Assembly (NCBI GenBank): GCA_041158225.1
Contig: JBEBBU010000165.1
Span: forward strand, 1-64,000
Source: JBEBBU01 sp041158225
GTDB lineage: Bacteria > Pseudomonadota > Gammaproteobacteria > Methylococcales > Methylococcaceae
Length of the DNA stretch: 64,000 nucleotides
Direction: 5' to 3'
Shown here: piece by piece, positions 27,712-38,390 of the stretch
Layout of the letters: the number at the start of each line of letters is the position of its first letter
How positions within the stretch are numbered: the stretch's first letter is position 1
The notes under the pieces: model-generated
The model's input: the letters and a program-made list of their open reading frames with translations, nothing else
Told to the model about the DNA's origin: nothing
Database searches by the model: none
Made by a program: the position numbers and the translations under genes

Positions 27712-30700
27712 ATGCTGGCAGCGCTGCTTCATCTTTCCATCAGGTACCGGGTGACCGTTGTGGTGCTGACCCTGATGGTCTTCATGCTGGGTCTGAATGC
27801 TCTGGTCAGCCTGCCGATTGATGCGGTGCCTGATATTACCAACCAGCAGGTACAGATCAACGCACTTTCTCCAGGGCTTTCCCCGGTTGATATGGAAAAA
27901 CAGGTGACTTTTCCCATTGAGACTACGCTGGCAGGTATCAAGGGTCTGGATTACACCCGTTCCCTTTCGCGCAATGGTTTTGCGCAGGTGACGGCCATCT
28001 TCAATGATGATGTCGACATCTATTTCGCCCGTCAGCAGATCAGTGAACGCCTGTCTGACCTCAGGGCCGGCCTGCCGCCAGGGGTTGATATACGCATGGG
28101 GCCTATTGCCACTGGCCTGGGGGAAATCTATATGTGGTCGGTGGAATACCGGCATCCCAAAGGTGAAGGGGCGGAGCTGAAGCCGGGGCAGGCCGGCTGG
28201 CAGGCTGATGGTGAGTACCTTACACCGGAAGGGCTGCATCTGAGAGAGCCATTCGAGCTGGCTGCTTACCTCAGGACAGTTCAGGACTGGATTGTGCGGC
28301 CACAGGTCAAGACGGTAGCGGGTGTCGCGGGCGTCGATGCTATTGGTGGCTATGTCAAGCAGTATCACATCAGGCCTGACATGACGCGCCTGCTTTCCTA
28401 TGGACTCACCCTGCATGATCTGATAGGTGCCCTGGATCGTAACAACACCAGTATGGGGGCCGGCTATGTGGAAAACCATGGCGAGGCCTATCAGGTGCGC
28501 TCGGACGGCAGGATCAGGGCAATCAGTGAAATCAATGGCATTGTCATCGGTTCCCGTGGAGGGGCCCCCATCTATGTGCGGGATGTTGCCGATGTGGGCA
28601 TAGGACGTGAACTGCGCTCAGGTGCCGCGACCAAGGACGGACTGGAGGTGGTCGTAGGTACGGCGCTGATGCGCATCGGCGAGAACAGCCGCACGGTATC
28701 CCAGGCGGTTGATGAGCGCATTGCCGCCGTTCAGAGCGCGCTGCCCCCGGATATCTATATCAAACCCATACTCAACCGTACTGTGCTGGTCGATGCAACC
28801 ATTCATACCGTGCGTGGCAATCTGCTGGAGGGGGCGGCTCTGGTGATTGCCATCCTGTTCTGGGTGCTCGGCAATCTGCGTGCTGCCCTGATTACGGCGG
28901 CAGTGATTCCACTAGCCATGCTGATGACCGCCATGGGCATGGTACAGGGCGGTATCAGCGGCAATCTGATGAGCCTTGGTGCCCTGGATTTTGGTCTGAT
29001 CGTGGACGGTGCTGTGATTATTGTCGAGAACTGCCTGAGACATCTGGTGGAGCGGCAGCATGCACTGGGCCGTCAGTTGACACTGGAAGAACGTCTGGAC
29101 GAGGTGGCGTTGGCAGCCAGACAGGTGATCCAGCCCTCTGTTTTTGGCCAGGCTATCATCATTACGGTTTATCTGCCCATCCTCAGCCTCACTGGTATTG
29201 AAGGCAAGATGTTTCATCCTATGGCCATGACGGTCATTCTGGCGCTGGTGGCTGCTTTCATCCTGTCCATGACTTTTGTGCCTGCGATGGTGGCACTGGT
29301 GTTCAGCGGCCGGATGGAGGAAAAAGAGAGCCGGCTGGTGGTTTGGGCCAGATCCGTTTACCTGCCATTGCTGGTGAACTCGCTGCATCATCCGCGCCGG
29401 GTCGTGCTTGGTGCCGCCATAGCTCTAGTGGTGGCGCTGGCACTGTCGACCCGTCTGGGGCAGGAGTTTGCTCCAACCCTTGATGAAAAGAATCTGGCAA
29501 TCCAGGTGGTCCGTATTCCCAGTATCAGCCTGACACAGGCAGTGACCATGCAGACGCAGGTAGAACATACGCTGGCAGGGGTTCCTGAGGTAGCCTATGT
29601 TTTCAGCAAGATAGGCACTGCTGAAATGGCGACGGATCCTATGCCGCCGAATTCAACGGATATGTTTGTGATGCTGCATCCGGAATCCAGGTGGCCAGAT
29701 CCTGGCAAATCGAAAGCTGAGCTTCTCCGTGAGATCGAAGCCGCGCTTGAACATCTCCCCGGCAACCTCTATGAGTTCAGCCAGCCTATACAGCTGCGCT
29801 TCAATGAACTCATCGCGGGTGTGCGTAGTGATGTGGCGGTCAAACTGTCTGGCGACGAGTTTGAGGTTCTGCAGCCGCTGGCCCAGGCGATTGGCCGCCG
29901 GCTTGCGTCCATACCCGGGGCAGCAGATGTCAAGGTCGAGCAGACGGATGGCCTGCCGGTGCTGAATGTTGCCATCGACCGTGATGCCATGGCGCGTTAT
30001 GGGCTGGATATTGCCGATGTGCAGGATGTGGTGGCTATTGCGATTGGTGGCCGGGATGCAGGGCTGGTGTTTGAGGGTGACCGGCGTTTTTCCCTGATGG
30101 TAAGGCTGCCGGATGCAGTGCGCGCCGATCTTGAGGCGCTAAGGCGCCTGCCTGTGCCATTACCCCATCAGGGATCTGCAGGGGTATATGCCCCGGCGTT
30201 CCTGCCATTGGGAGAACTGGCACACATCGATATCAGCGAGGGCCAGAATCAGGTCAGTCGCGAGAACGGCAAACGTCTCGTAGTGATCCAGACAAATGTA
30301 AGGGATCGTGATATCGGTTCTTTTGTCATGGAGGCGCGTGAGGTTCTGGAAAAAGAGATCCGGTTGCCGTCTGGCTACTGGATGAGCTGGGGAGGGCAGT
30401 TCGAGAACCTGGTCAAAGCCAAGGCACGTCTCATGGTTGTGGTGCCGGTCTGTTTCATGCTGATATTTTTTCTGCTATTCAGTGCTTTTGGCACGGTTCG
30501 TCATGCCGCGCTGATTTTCAGTGGCATACCCTTTGCGCTGGTGGGAGGGGTTGTGGCGCTTGTCGTGCGGGACATGACCTTCTCGATGACCTCGGCGGTA
30601 GGTTTTATCGCCCTGTCAGGGGTGGCTGTACTGAATGGCCTGGTGATGGTCAGTTTTATCAACCAGCTGCTTCAGGCAGGGGTTCCGCTGGAAGAAGCCA

Positions 30701-30933
30701 TCAGACAGGGGGCTGCTTCGCGCCTGCGTCCCGTGCTGATGACGGCTCTGGTGGCGGCACTGGGCTTTGTGCCGATGGCACTGACGACGGGTACTGGCGC
30801 CGAGGTGCAGAAGCCGCTGGCCACCGTAGTCATTGGCGGGCTTGTATCAAGTACCACGCTGACCCTGCTGGTGCTGCCGCTGCTTTACCAGTGGATGGAA
30901 CTGCGCTGGAGGACTAGAGCATCCTTGCCATGA
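27712..30933 (+). CDS. czcA: Heavy-metal RND efflux pump (CzcA family)
   Basis: The 1073-residue proton-driven exporter has twelve predicted spans and two large periplasmic loops. The fourth span reads GALDFGLIVDGAVIIVEN, carrying the Asp-Asp-Glu relay characteristic of the CzcA (Zn/Co/Cd, HME1) branch rather than the CusA branch. Other family parts are SLPIDAVPDITNQQVQIN near the N-terminus, GQEFAPTLDEKNLAIQVVRIPS at the start of the second half, and SAVGFIALSGVAVLNGLVMV. Length is normal. Metal specificity is inferred from this motif alone. The 3' end overlaps the convergent rimI gene by 20 bp. Confidence 0.93.
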   Translation: MLAALLHLSIRYRVTVVVLTLMVFMLGLNALVSLPIDAVPDITNQQVQINALSPGLSPVDMEKQVTFPIETTLAGIKGLDYTRSLSRNGFAQVTAIFNDDVDIYFARQQISERLSDLRAGLPPGVDIRMGPIATGLGEIYMWSVEYRHPKGEGAELKPGQAGWQADGEYLTPEGLHLREPFELAAYLRTVQDWIVRPQVKTVAGVAGVDAIGGYVKQYHIRPDMTRLLSYGLTLHDLIGALDRNNTSMGAGYVENHGEAYQVRSDGRIRAISEINGIVIGSRGGAPIYVRDVADVGIGRELRSGAATKDGLEVVVGTALMRIGENSRTVSQAVDERIAAVQSALPPDIYIKPILNRTVLVDATIHTVRGNLLEGAALVIAILFWVLGNLRAALITAAVIPLAMLMTAMGMVQGGISGNLMSLGALDFGLIVDGAVIIVENCLRHLVERQHALGRQLTLEERLDEVALAARQVIQPSVFGQAIIITVYLPILSLTGIEGKMFHPMAMTVILALVAAFILSMTFVPAMVALVFSGRMEEKESRLVVWARSVYLPLLVNSLHHPRRVVLGAAIALVVALALSTRLGQEFAPTLDEKNLAIQVVRIPSISLTQAVTMQTQVEHTLAGVPEVAYVFSKIGTAEMATDPMPPNSTDMFVMLHPESRWPDPGKSKAELLREIEAALEHLPGNLYEFSQPIQLRFNELIAGVRSDVAVKLSGDEFEVLQPLAQAIGRRLASIPGAADVKVEQTDGLPVLNVAIDRDAMARYGLDIADVQDVVAIAIGGRDAGLVFEGDRRFSLMVRLPDAVRADLEALRRLPVPLPHQGSAGVYAPAFLPLGELAHIDISEGQNQVSRENGKRLVVIQTNVRDRDIGSFVMEAREVLEKEIRLPSGYWMSWGGQFENLVKAKARLMVVVPVCFMLIFFLLFSAFGTVRHAALIFSGIPFALVGGVVALVVRDMTFSMTSAVGFIALSGVAVLNGLVMVSFINQLLQAGVPLEEAIRQGAASRLRPVLMTALVAALGFVPMALTTGTGAEVQKPLATVVIGGLVSSTTLTLLVLPLLYQWMELRWRTRASLP

Positions 30934-31450
30934 CAATGGCATCTTCCCGCCCTCCGGCGGCTGGATAGTAGCCTTTGCGGGAGCCGATTTCATTGAATCC
31001 TGAACTTTGATACAGGGCTATTGCCCGGAAGTTGCTGGATCTGACTTCAAGAAAAAGCACATCAGCACCGCGGGTGCGCGCTTCATGGGCCAGATGTTCA
31101 AGGAGAACGCGCCCCAGTCCTTTGCCCTGTATTTCAGGCGCCAGACAGATGTTGAGCAGATGCGCTTCTCCTGCTGCGATGCTGAGTATGCCATAGGCGC
31201 AGATGCTTCCCTTGTATTCTCCAACCCAGCAGGGATATTTCATGAACAGGCAATCCCGGAAAGCTTCAGCTTCCCATGGAAAGGCATAAACCCGGCATTC
31301 CAGGGCATGTACTGGCCGGACATCATCCAGACGCATGTCACGCAGGGTTAGAGGCTGTTCTTGTGTCAGTTGTGAGTCCTGAGCATGTTGATGCTGGTTG
31401 CCATGCATCCAGTGTTTCATTCTTGCCATCCATGTGGGCATGTCATGCAT
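30914..31450 (-). CDS. rimI: Ribosomal-protein-alanine N-acetyltransferase RimI, with Met/His-rich extension
   Basis: The 178-residue GNAT protein resembles RimI, which acetylates the N-terminus of ribosomal protein S18. The acetyl-CoA site is LAPEIQGKGLGRVLLEHLAHEA, and LEVRSSNFRAIALYQSSGFNEIGSRKGYY is the typical RimI C-terminal part. The canonical domain starts at about residue 36 (LTLRDMRLDDVRPV). The first 25 residues, rich in Met and His ([22 protein letters not shown]), are an unusual extension. The start overlaps the uracil-DNA glycosylase stop by 8 bp; an internal start is possible and would remove the extension. Confidence 0.85.
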   Translation of the reverse strand: MHDMPTWMARMKHWMHGNQHQHAQDSQLTQEQPLTLRDMRLDDVRPVHALECRVYAFPWEAEAFRDCLFMKYPCWVGEYKGSICAYGILSIAAGEAHLLNICLAPEIQGKGLGRVLLEHLAHEARTRGADVLFLEVRSSNFRAIALYQSSGFNEIGSRKGYYPAAGGREDAIVMARML

Positions 31451-32135
31451 CCTGCCGGTCGTGAATCCTGCGTGCTGTCATGAGATCCTGCCAGGCCTTT
31501 GCTTTTTCCCGGGGTGAGCGCAGCAGATAAGCCGGATGATAGGTCACAATCAGCGGAATACCCGCATAATCATGCGTCTGACCGCGAAGGTTACTGAGAG
31601 ACGCCTGAGTGGAGAGAATATTCTGGGCTGCTATCCGTCCAACGGCCACAATCACCCGCGGCTTTAACAGCGCCAGTTGCTGACGCAGGAACGGCAGACA
31701 GTGTGCGGTTTCTTCAGGTAGAGGATCGCGGTTCTGCGGAGGGCGGCATTTGAGCACATTGCAGATAAAAACATCTTCCCGTGCCTGTCCTACCGCTCTG
31801 AGCATTTCTGTCAGCAACTGTCCTGCGCGGCCTACAAAAGGCTCACCACGCAGGTCTTCCTGTTCGCCAGGTGCCTCACCTACAATAACCCAGCCTGCTG
31901 AAGGACTTCCACTGCCAAAGACGGTCTGGGTTCTGCTGGCTGACAGCGCACAGGCTGTACAGTTGGCTACCGCAGACCTGAGTGGTTCCCAGGCTCCTTC
32001 GCTACTGACGTGGTCACTGACCTCGGTAACAGAGCCTGAAAGCTCCGGATTCCTGGGTTCCCAGCGCCTGATGTTCAGGGCATCAAGGTAAACAGCACGA
32101 CGCTGACTGTCCAGCGTCATGCCATCATCAGACAT
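31443..32135 (-). CDS. Uracil-DNA glycosylase, family 4 (Fe-S type)
   Basis: The 230-residue protein removes uracil from DNA. It has the four-cysteine Fe-S pattern of the family ([17 protein letters not shown] and [17 protein letters not shown]), the active-site loop [26 protein letters not shown], and the C-terminal [14 protein letters not shown]. The first 50 residues are variable. It is a frequent neighbour of rimI in proteobacteria, as seen here. Its start overlaps the leuA stop by 8 bp, so translation may be coupled. Confidence 0.92.
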   Translation of the reverse strand: MSDDGMTLDSQRRAVYLDALNIRRWEPRNPELSGSVTEVSDHVSSEGAWEPLRSAVANCTACALSASRTQTVFGSGSPSAGWVIVGEAPGEQEDLRGEPFVGRAGQLLTEMLRAVGQAREDVFICNVLKCRPPQNRDPLPEETAHCLPFLRQQLALLKPRVIVAVGRIAAQNILSTQASLSNLRGQTHDYAGIPLIVTYHPAYLLRSPREKAKAWQDLMTARRIHDRQDA

Positions 32136-33669
32136 CGCCCACCTGGGGGTGGGTTCTTTGCCGGTCGCTCAGCAGGCGGTTGATGGCCTGGATATAAGCT
32201 TTGGAAGATGCTATGACAATGTCGGTATCTGCACCAGAACCATTGACGACCCGTCCTGCTTTTTCCAGCCTTACCGTTACTTCACCCTGGGCATCCGTGC
32301 CACTGGTGATACTGTTGACGGAATACAGCACAAGCGTGGATTCGCTGTGAACCAGCGAGTCAATGGCCTTGAGACTGGCATCCACGACACCACTTCCGGT
32401 GGCGGAACCGGTGATCTCGCGGCCATCCAGGCGTACGGTGACTCTGGCTTCAGGTGTTTCTCCGGTTTCTGAGCAGACGTGCAGAGCCACCAGCTGCAGG
32501 CGTTCATCCACGGGAGCGCTGGCTTCAGAGACCAGTGCCTGCAGGTCTTCGTCAAAAATCTCGTGTTTCTTGTCGGCCAGTACCTTGAAACGCTGGAACA
32601 CACTGTTCAGCTCGGATTCAGAAGTCAGTTCTATGCCGAGTTCCTGCATTCTGGTGCGGAAGGCATTGCGTCCGGAGTGTTTGCCCAGCACCATGCGGTT
32701 GGCGGTCCAGCCAACATCTTCAGCCCGCATGATTTCGTAGGTTTCCCGGCTTTTCAGTACGCCGTCCTGGTGTATGCCAGATTCATGGGCAAAGGCATTG
32801 ACGCCGACAATGGCCTTGTTGGGCTGTACCGGAAAGCCGGTGATGCTCGAGACCAGACGCGAGCAGCTGACGATTTCACGGGTATCAATACCCGTTGTGC
32901 AGGGAAAGAGATCGCTGCGGGTGCGTACCGCCATGACAATTTCTTCCAGTGCAGCATTGCCGGCGCGTTCTCCCAGGCCATTGATAGTGCACTCAACCTG
33001 GCGGGCACCATGCATGACGGCGGCCAGTGAGTTGGCGACCGCCAGTCCAAGATCATTGTGACAGTGCACGGAGAATACTGCCCTGTCAGCATTGGGTATA
33101 CGTTCGCGCAGGCGTCCTATCATGGCGCCAAACTGTTCGGGAAAGGCATAGCCTACGGTATCAGGAATGTTGAGCGTGGTGGCGCCTGCATCAATGACAG
33201 CCTCAAGAATGCGGCAGAGAAAGTCTTCTTCCGAGCGGCCGGCATCTTCCGGGGAAAACTCGACGCTGTCGGTATACTGCCTTGCCCTTCTGACGGCGCG
33301 TACCGCATGCTCAATTACCTGCTCGGGGCTCATGTTCAGCTTGCGCTGCATATGGATGGGCGAGGTGGCAATAAAAGTATGAATACGGGACTGGCGGGCG
33401 TCACGCAGTGCCTCCCCTGCCTGATCAATATCCCTGTCCAGTGCGCGGGCAAGGCCACAGACCATGCTTTCACTGACGGCCCGGGCAACGGCCTGAACTG
33501 ATTCAAAGTCTCCAGGGCTTGCAGCGGGAAAGCCTGCTTCAATGATGTCAACGCGCATACGCTCCAGCGCGCGTGCAATGCGAACCTTTTCATCCCGGGT
33601 CATGGAGGCTCCGGGGCTCTGTTCGCCATCACGCAGCGTGGTATCGAAGATGATCAGTTTATCGCTCAT
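32128..33669 (-). CDS. leuA: 2-isopropylmalate synthase
   Basis: This 513-residue enzyme condenses acetyl-CoA with 2-oxoisovalerate in the first committed step of leucine synthesis. It starts [24 protein letters not shown], with metal-binding [35 protein letters not shown] and the C-terminal regulatory LeuA dimer domain (from about residue 390, [20 protein letters not shown]). Length matches the 510-520-residue type. It lies 21 bp behind pssA in a long branched-chain amino acid run, and no leucine leader peptide was seen. Confidence 0.97.
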   Translation of the reverse strand: MSDKLIIFDTTLRDGEQSPGASMTRDEKVRIARALERMRVDIIEAGFPAASPGDFESVQAVARAVSESMVCGLARALDRDIDQAGEALRDARQSRIHTFIATSPIHMQRKLNMSPEQVIEHAVRAVRRARQYTDSVEFSPEDAGRSEEDFLCRILEAVIDAGATTLNIPDTVGYAFPEQFGAMIGRLRERIPNADRAVFSVHCHNDLGLAVANSLAAVMHGARQVECTINGLGERAGNAALEEIVMAVRTRSDLFPCTTGIDTREIVSCSRLVSSITGFPVQPNKAIVGVNAFAHESGIHQDGVLKSRETYEIMRAEDVGWTANRMVLGKHSGRNAFRTRMQELGIELTSESELNSVFQRFKVLADKKHEIFDEDLQALVSEASAPVDERLQLVALHVCSETGETPEARVTVRLDGREITGSATGSGVVDASLKAIDSLVHSESTLVLYSVNSITSGTDAQGEVTVRLEKAGRVVNGSGADTDIVIASSKAYIQAINRLLSDRQRTHPQVGDV

Positions 33670-33690
33670 GGTATCTCCGGAAAATCGGCA

Positions 33691-34428
33691 TCAGGTTCGT
33701 CGTTCTGAACGGTGGCGTTTGAGCTGGGTCAGGGTCAGGGCGGGGCCTGAAACGGCATAGAGCGTGAACAGTATGAACAGCATCAATGCTGGATGCACAA
33801 AGATGACCCCGAAGACCAGCATGATCAGGATAACGCGCATGAAAGGCACACGTCCACGCAGGTCAACATTCTTGAAACTGTGGTAGCGGAAATTGCTGAC
33901 CATCAGCAGCCCCGTCAGTATGGTCATGACCAGGCCTGCCGTACTGATGGTGGCGCCCTGCAGTCCCTGCTCCTGACACAGCCAGACATAGCCGGCAATG
34001 ATGGCTGCTGCTGCCGGGCTGGGAAGTCCCTGAAAATAACGTTTGTCTGCGGTGGCAATCTGGGTGTTGAATCTGGCCAGTCGCAAGGCACCGCCTGCAG
34101 CGTGCACGAAGGCAGCTACCCATCCCAGCTGTCCCATGGCGCTGAGTATCCAGATATACATGACAAGTGCCGGTGCTGCACCAAACGATATCAGATCCGC
34201 CATGCTGTCGTATTCTGCGCCGAAGGCACTCTGGGTATTGGTCATGCGTGCGACGCGCCCATCCATGCCATCCAGTACCATGGCAATGAAAATAGCGATG
34301 GCCGCCTGTTTGAAATCATGATTGATGGCTGCCGTGATGGCATAAAAACCGGAAAACAGGGCCGCCGTGGTAAAAAGATTAGGTAGCAGGTAAATGCCAC
34401 GCTGGCGTCGGGTGGATGAAGAGTCCAT
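33691..34428 (-). CDS. pssA: CDP-diacylglycerol-serine O-phosphatidyltransferase
   Basis: The 245-residue integral membrane enzyme makes phosphatidylserine, the precursor of phosphatidylethanolamine. The CDP-alcohol phosphotransferase motif is clear: DGMDGRVARMTNTQSAFGAEYDSMADLISFG (about residues 53-83). About eight hydrophobic segments follow the N-terminal RGIYLLPNLFTTAALFSGFYAI. Its location between ilvC and leuA is common in gammaproteobacteria. Confidence 0.95.
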   Translation of the reverse strand: MDSSSTRRQRGIYLLPNLFTTAALFSGFYAITAAINHDFKQAAIAIFIAMVLDGMDGRVARMTNTQSAFGAEYDSMADLISFGAAPALVMYIWILSAMGQLGWVAAFVHAAGGALRLARFNTQIATADKRYFQGLPSPAAAAIIAGYVWLCQEQGLQGATISTAGLVMTILTGLLMVSNFRYHSFKNVDLRGRVPFMRVILIMLVFGVIFVHPALMLFILFTLYAVSGPALTLTQLKRHRSERRT

Positions 34429-34459
34429 GTTTGATGCCTCTGTCGTCAGCGATGCAGCA

Positions 34460-34481
34460 GACCCCGGACACTGCCGGGGTC
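34460..34481. repeat. Hairpin between ilvC and pssA
   Basis: GACCCCGG and CCGGGGTC form a perfect 8-bp stem with a 6-nt loop in the 73-bp intercistronic gap. No T-run follows on the minus strand, so it may stabilise or partly terminate the ilv message rather than act as a full terminator. Confidence 0.5.
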
Positions 34482-34501
34482 ATGGGTGCGGTAAAGACCA
34501 G

Positions 34502-35539
<1,038 letters not shown>

Positions 35540-35597
35540 TCAAGCAGTGCTTGATCGGTGAAAAATAATGGTTAGGGATGCGCTATCTGTACGGCGG

Positions 35598-36083
35598 TCA
35601 GATGCCGTTGGCTCCCCGAATGATACCTGTGGTGCCTGAGCGTACCAGTTCAATGATGCGCTCCATACCGAGCGCCTGGATGAATGCATCCATTTTCGAC
35701 TGTTCCCCCGTCATTTCAATGACAAAGGTTTCGGGGGTGACATCAATGATCTTGCCGCGGAATATGTCTGTCAGTCGCTTGACTTCGTCACGATGCTCAT
35801 GGGTGGCATGTACCTTGATCAGCATCAGTTCACGCTCAATCTGTCCGGCTTCGGGCAGATCCACGACCCTGACGACATCAATCAGCTTGTTAAGCTGCTT
35901 GACGATCTGCTCAATCACGGCTTCGCTACCTGAGGTGACCACTGTCATGCGTGACAGGGCGGGATCCTGGGTAGGTGCCACGGTCAGGGATTCAATATTG
36001 TAGCCACGCGCCGAAAAAAGTCCGGCCACCCTGGCCAGGGCGCCGACCTCGTTTTCAATGAGGATGGAAATAATGTGCCTCAT
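35598..36083 (-). CDS. ilvH: Acetolactate synthase small (regulatory) subunit
   Basis: The 161-residue protein begins MRHIISILIENEVGALARVAGLFSARGYNIESLTV, the ACT domain that senses valine, and has TFRGKIIDVTPETFVIEMTG-like text in the C-terminal domain. It activates IlvI and makes it feedback sensitive. Only 3 bp separate it from ilvI. Length equals the usual 160-165 residues. Confidence 0.97.
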   Translation of the reverse strand: MRHIISILIENEVGALARVAGLFSARGYNIESLTVAPTQDPALSRMTVVTSGSEAVIEQIVKQLNKLIDVVRVVDLPEAGQIERELMLIKVHATHEHRDEVKRLTDIFRGKIIDVTPETFVIEMTGEQSKMDAFIQALGMERIIELVRSGTTGIIRGANGI

Positions 36084-36086
36084 GGT

Positions 36087-37850
36087 TCAGGCAAGCTCCG
36101 TATCTATGCTGACGCCAGGTGCCAGGCGCATTTCGTGATGAGCCTTACCGGCTTCAATCATGGGATAGACATTTTCTGTCGGGTCGGTAAGGAAGTCCAT
36201 GAATACCGTCCTGTCTTTCAGGCGCAGTGCTTCTTCCAGCGCAGGGCGTACATCAGCAGGGCGGGTGATGCGCATGCCGACATGTCCATAGGCTTCGGCA
36301 ACCTTCACGAAGTCTGGCAGGGTTTCCAGGTAGGACTCGGAATAACGGGATTCATAAATGAATTCCTGCCATTGTCTCACCATACCCATGTAGCCATTGT
36401 TGAGATTGACGATCTTGATGGGTGTACGGTACTGCAGCGCGGTGGCCAGTTCCTGTATGCACATCTGGATGCTGGCCTCGCCTGTAATACAGGCAACAGT
36501 TTCATCAGGGTGCGCAAGCTTGACGCCAATGGCGGCAGGCAGGCCGAAACCCATGGTGCCCAGCCCACCTGAGTTGATCCAGCGGCGCGGCTGGTCGAAG
36601 CGGTAATACTGGGCGGCCCACATCTGGTGCTGGCCGACATCCGAAGTGATGTAGGCCTTGCCCGATGTAGCTTCCCATAACTGTTCAACTACAAACTGTG
36701 GCTTGATCAGTTCAGCTGCGCGATCAAATTCCAGACAGCCGACACTGCGCCAGCGTTCGATGCGTTCCCACCATTCACAGATCGAAGCCGCATCGGGCTT
36801 CTGCCGGTGTGCTTCAATGGCGCCCTGCAACTGCGCAAGGCTGTCGCTGACATCACCGACGATGGCAATATCCACGGCTACGGTTTTGGAGATCGAGGCT
36901 GGGTCAATGTCAATGTGAATGATTTTGGCATCAGGGCAGAACTCGGCAAGCTTGCCGGTAACCCGGTCGTCAAAGCGGGCGCCCACGGCCAGCAGTACGT
37001 CACATTCATGCATGGCCATATTGGCTTCGTAGGTGCCATGCATACCCAGCATGCCGATAAACTGGCGGTCAGTGGCGGGGTAGGAGCCAAGACCCATCAA
37101 CGTCTGGGTGATGGGATAGCCCAAGGTGCGTGTCAGACGTACCAGTGCTTCTGATGCATTACCAAGGACAACACCGCCGCCGGTGTAGATGACGGGACGT
37201 CTTGCTGCGAGCAGAAGATCGGCCGCCCGGGCAATCTGGCTGCTGTCACTGCTTGCCTGAGGTGCGTAACCCCGCATGGCAACCTGGTCGGGATAATGAT
37301 AGGGGATCTTGATGTTGGGATCCGTCAGGTTTTTGGGAATATCCACCAGCACAGGACCAGGTCTTCCGGTCGTGGCAATGTGGAAGGCCTTCCTGATGGT
37401 TTCGGCCAGTTTGTTCAGATCCTTGACCAGGAAATTATGTTTCACGCACGGACGTGTGATGCCAACAATGTCAGCTTCCTGAAAGGCGTCACTGCCGATG
37501 ACGGGCAGTGGCACCTGGCCGGTAATGATGACCATGGGAATTGAGTCCATGTGCGCCGTGGCTATGCCGGTTACGGCATTGGTTGCGCCCGGCCCTGAGG
37601 TCACCAGCACAACACCCGGTTTACCCGTGGCGCGCGCATAACCATCCGCAGCATGGGTTGCGCCCTGTTCGTGGCGAACCAGGATGTGTTTGACCTTGTC
37701 CCGCTGGAAAAGCGCGTCGTAAATATGAAGCACGGCTCCACCCGGGTAGCCGAAGATCATTTCCACGCCCTCGTCTTCAAGACACTGGACGACTATTTCC
37801 GCACCACTGAGCTCCACATTCACACCTGTAGCTGAAAAATCAGGAACCAT
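36087..37850 (-). CDS. ilvI: Acetolactate synthase large (catalytic) subunit
   Basis: This 587-residue thiamine-diphosphate enzyme makes acetolactate and acetohydroxybutyrate. The catalytic Glu is in VRHEQGATHAADGYARATG (about residue 60), and the central FAD-binding and C-terminal ThDP domains are complete (FGLPAAIGVKLA, then NLNNGYMGMVRQWQEF). The ThDP motif reads TGEASIQMCIQEL, where the textbook form is GDGS; a Glu at the second position is known in relatives, the Ala is less common. The start at MVPDFSATGVNVELSG could instead be an internal GTG. It follows lspA by 27 bp. Confidence 0.96.
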   Translation of the reverse strand: MVPDFSATGVNVELSGAEIVVQCLEDEGVEMIFGYPGGAVLHIYDALFQRDKVKHILVRHEQGATHAADGYARATGKPGVVLVTSGPGATNAVTGIATAHMDSIPMVIITGQVPLPVIGSDAFQEADIVGITRPCVKHNFLVKDLNKLAETIRKAFHIATTGRPGPVLVDIPKNLTDPNIKIPYHYPDQVAMRGYAPQASSDSSQIARAADLLLAARRPVIYTGGGVVLGNASEALVRLTRTLGYPITQTLMGLGSYPATDRQFIGMLGMHGTYEANMAMHECDVLLAVGARFDDRVTGKLAEFCPDAKIIHIDIDPASISKTVAVDIAIVGDVSDSLAQLQGAIEAHRQKPDAASICEWWERIERWRSVGCLEFDRAAELIKPQFVVEQLWEATSGKAYITSDVGQHQMWAAQYYRFDQPRRWINSGGLGTMGFGLPAAIGVKLAHPDETVACITGEASIQMCIQELATALQYRTPIKIVNLNNGYMGMVRQWQEFIYESRYSESYLETLPDFVKVAEAYGHVGMRITRPADVRPALEEALRLKDRTVFMDFLTDPTENVYPMIEAGKAHHEMRLAPGVSIDTELA

Positions 37851-37877
37851 GCAAAATACCCGTAACAGGCTCTTACG

Positions 37878-38390
37878 TCAAGCGCCATCAGCATCTGGCG
37901 TTTTTCCGGGCCGTAGCGTATCCACCAGAAGCAGGGTGATGCCAAGGGTGATGGCCGAATCAGCCAGATTGAATGCCGGCCAGTGCCACTGTTCGTGGTA
38001 AACGTCAATGAAGTCGATGACATAGCCATAGGCCAGCCGGTCGATCAGGTTGCCGATGGCGCCACCCAGAACCATGGACCAGCCCAGAGCCTCACGGCGC
38101 CTGCCACTGTCCAGCTGCAACAGCTGCCAGGTGATGGCGATGCTGGCTGACAGGGCCAGTGCTACGAAGAACCAGCGCTGCCAGCCGCCAGCCTCACTGA
38201 GAAAGCTGAAAGCGGCGCCCTGATTGCGGACATAGGTCAGCTGCAGCCATGAAAAAACGCCGACGGTCTCGTGCAGGCTGAAATGCCGGTCTATCCAGAT
38301 TTTGCTCATCTGGTCAAGCACGATGGACGCCAGGCTGAGCAGCAGCCAGCCTGCCACCTCAATGCGTTTCATTTTCATGGGCAGACTCAT
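37878..38390 (-). CDS. lspA: Lipoprotein signal peptidase
   Basis: The 170-residue aspartic peptidase cleaves signal peptides of lipidated prolipoproteins in the inner membrane. Four spans are visible, with the catalytic Asp pair in [21 protein letters not shown] and [11 protein letters not shown], plus DQMSKIWI near the N-terminus and [13 protein letters not shown]. Its start overlaps the ileS stop (ATGA), the conserved ileS-lspA coupling. Several small lipoproteins in the window would be its substrates. Confidence 0.96.
   Translation of the reverse strand: MSLPMKMKRIEVAGWLLLSLASIVLDQMSKIWIDRHFSLHETVGVFSWLQLTYVRNQGAAFSFLSEAGGWQRWFFVALALSASIAITWQLLQLDSGRRREALGWSMVLGGAIGNLIDRLAYGYVIDFIDVYHEQWHWPAFNLADSAITLGITLLLVDTLRPGKTPDADGA

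Noticed and set aside
27703..28479. 258-codon open frame antisense to czcA
   Set aside because: It is wholly inside a well-supported pump gene and shows no domain.
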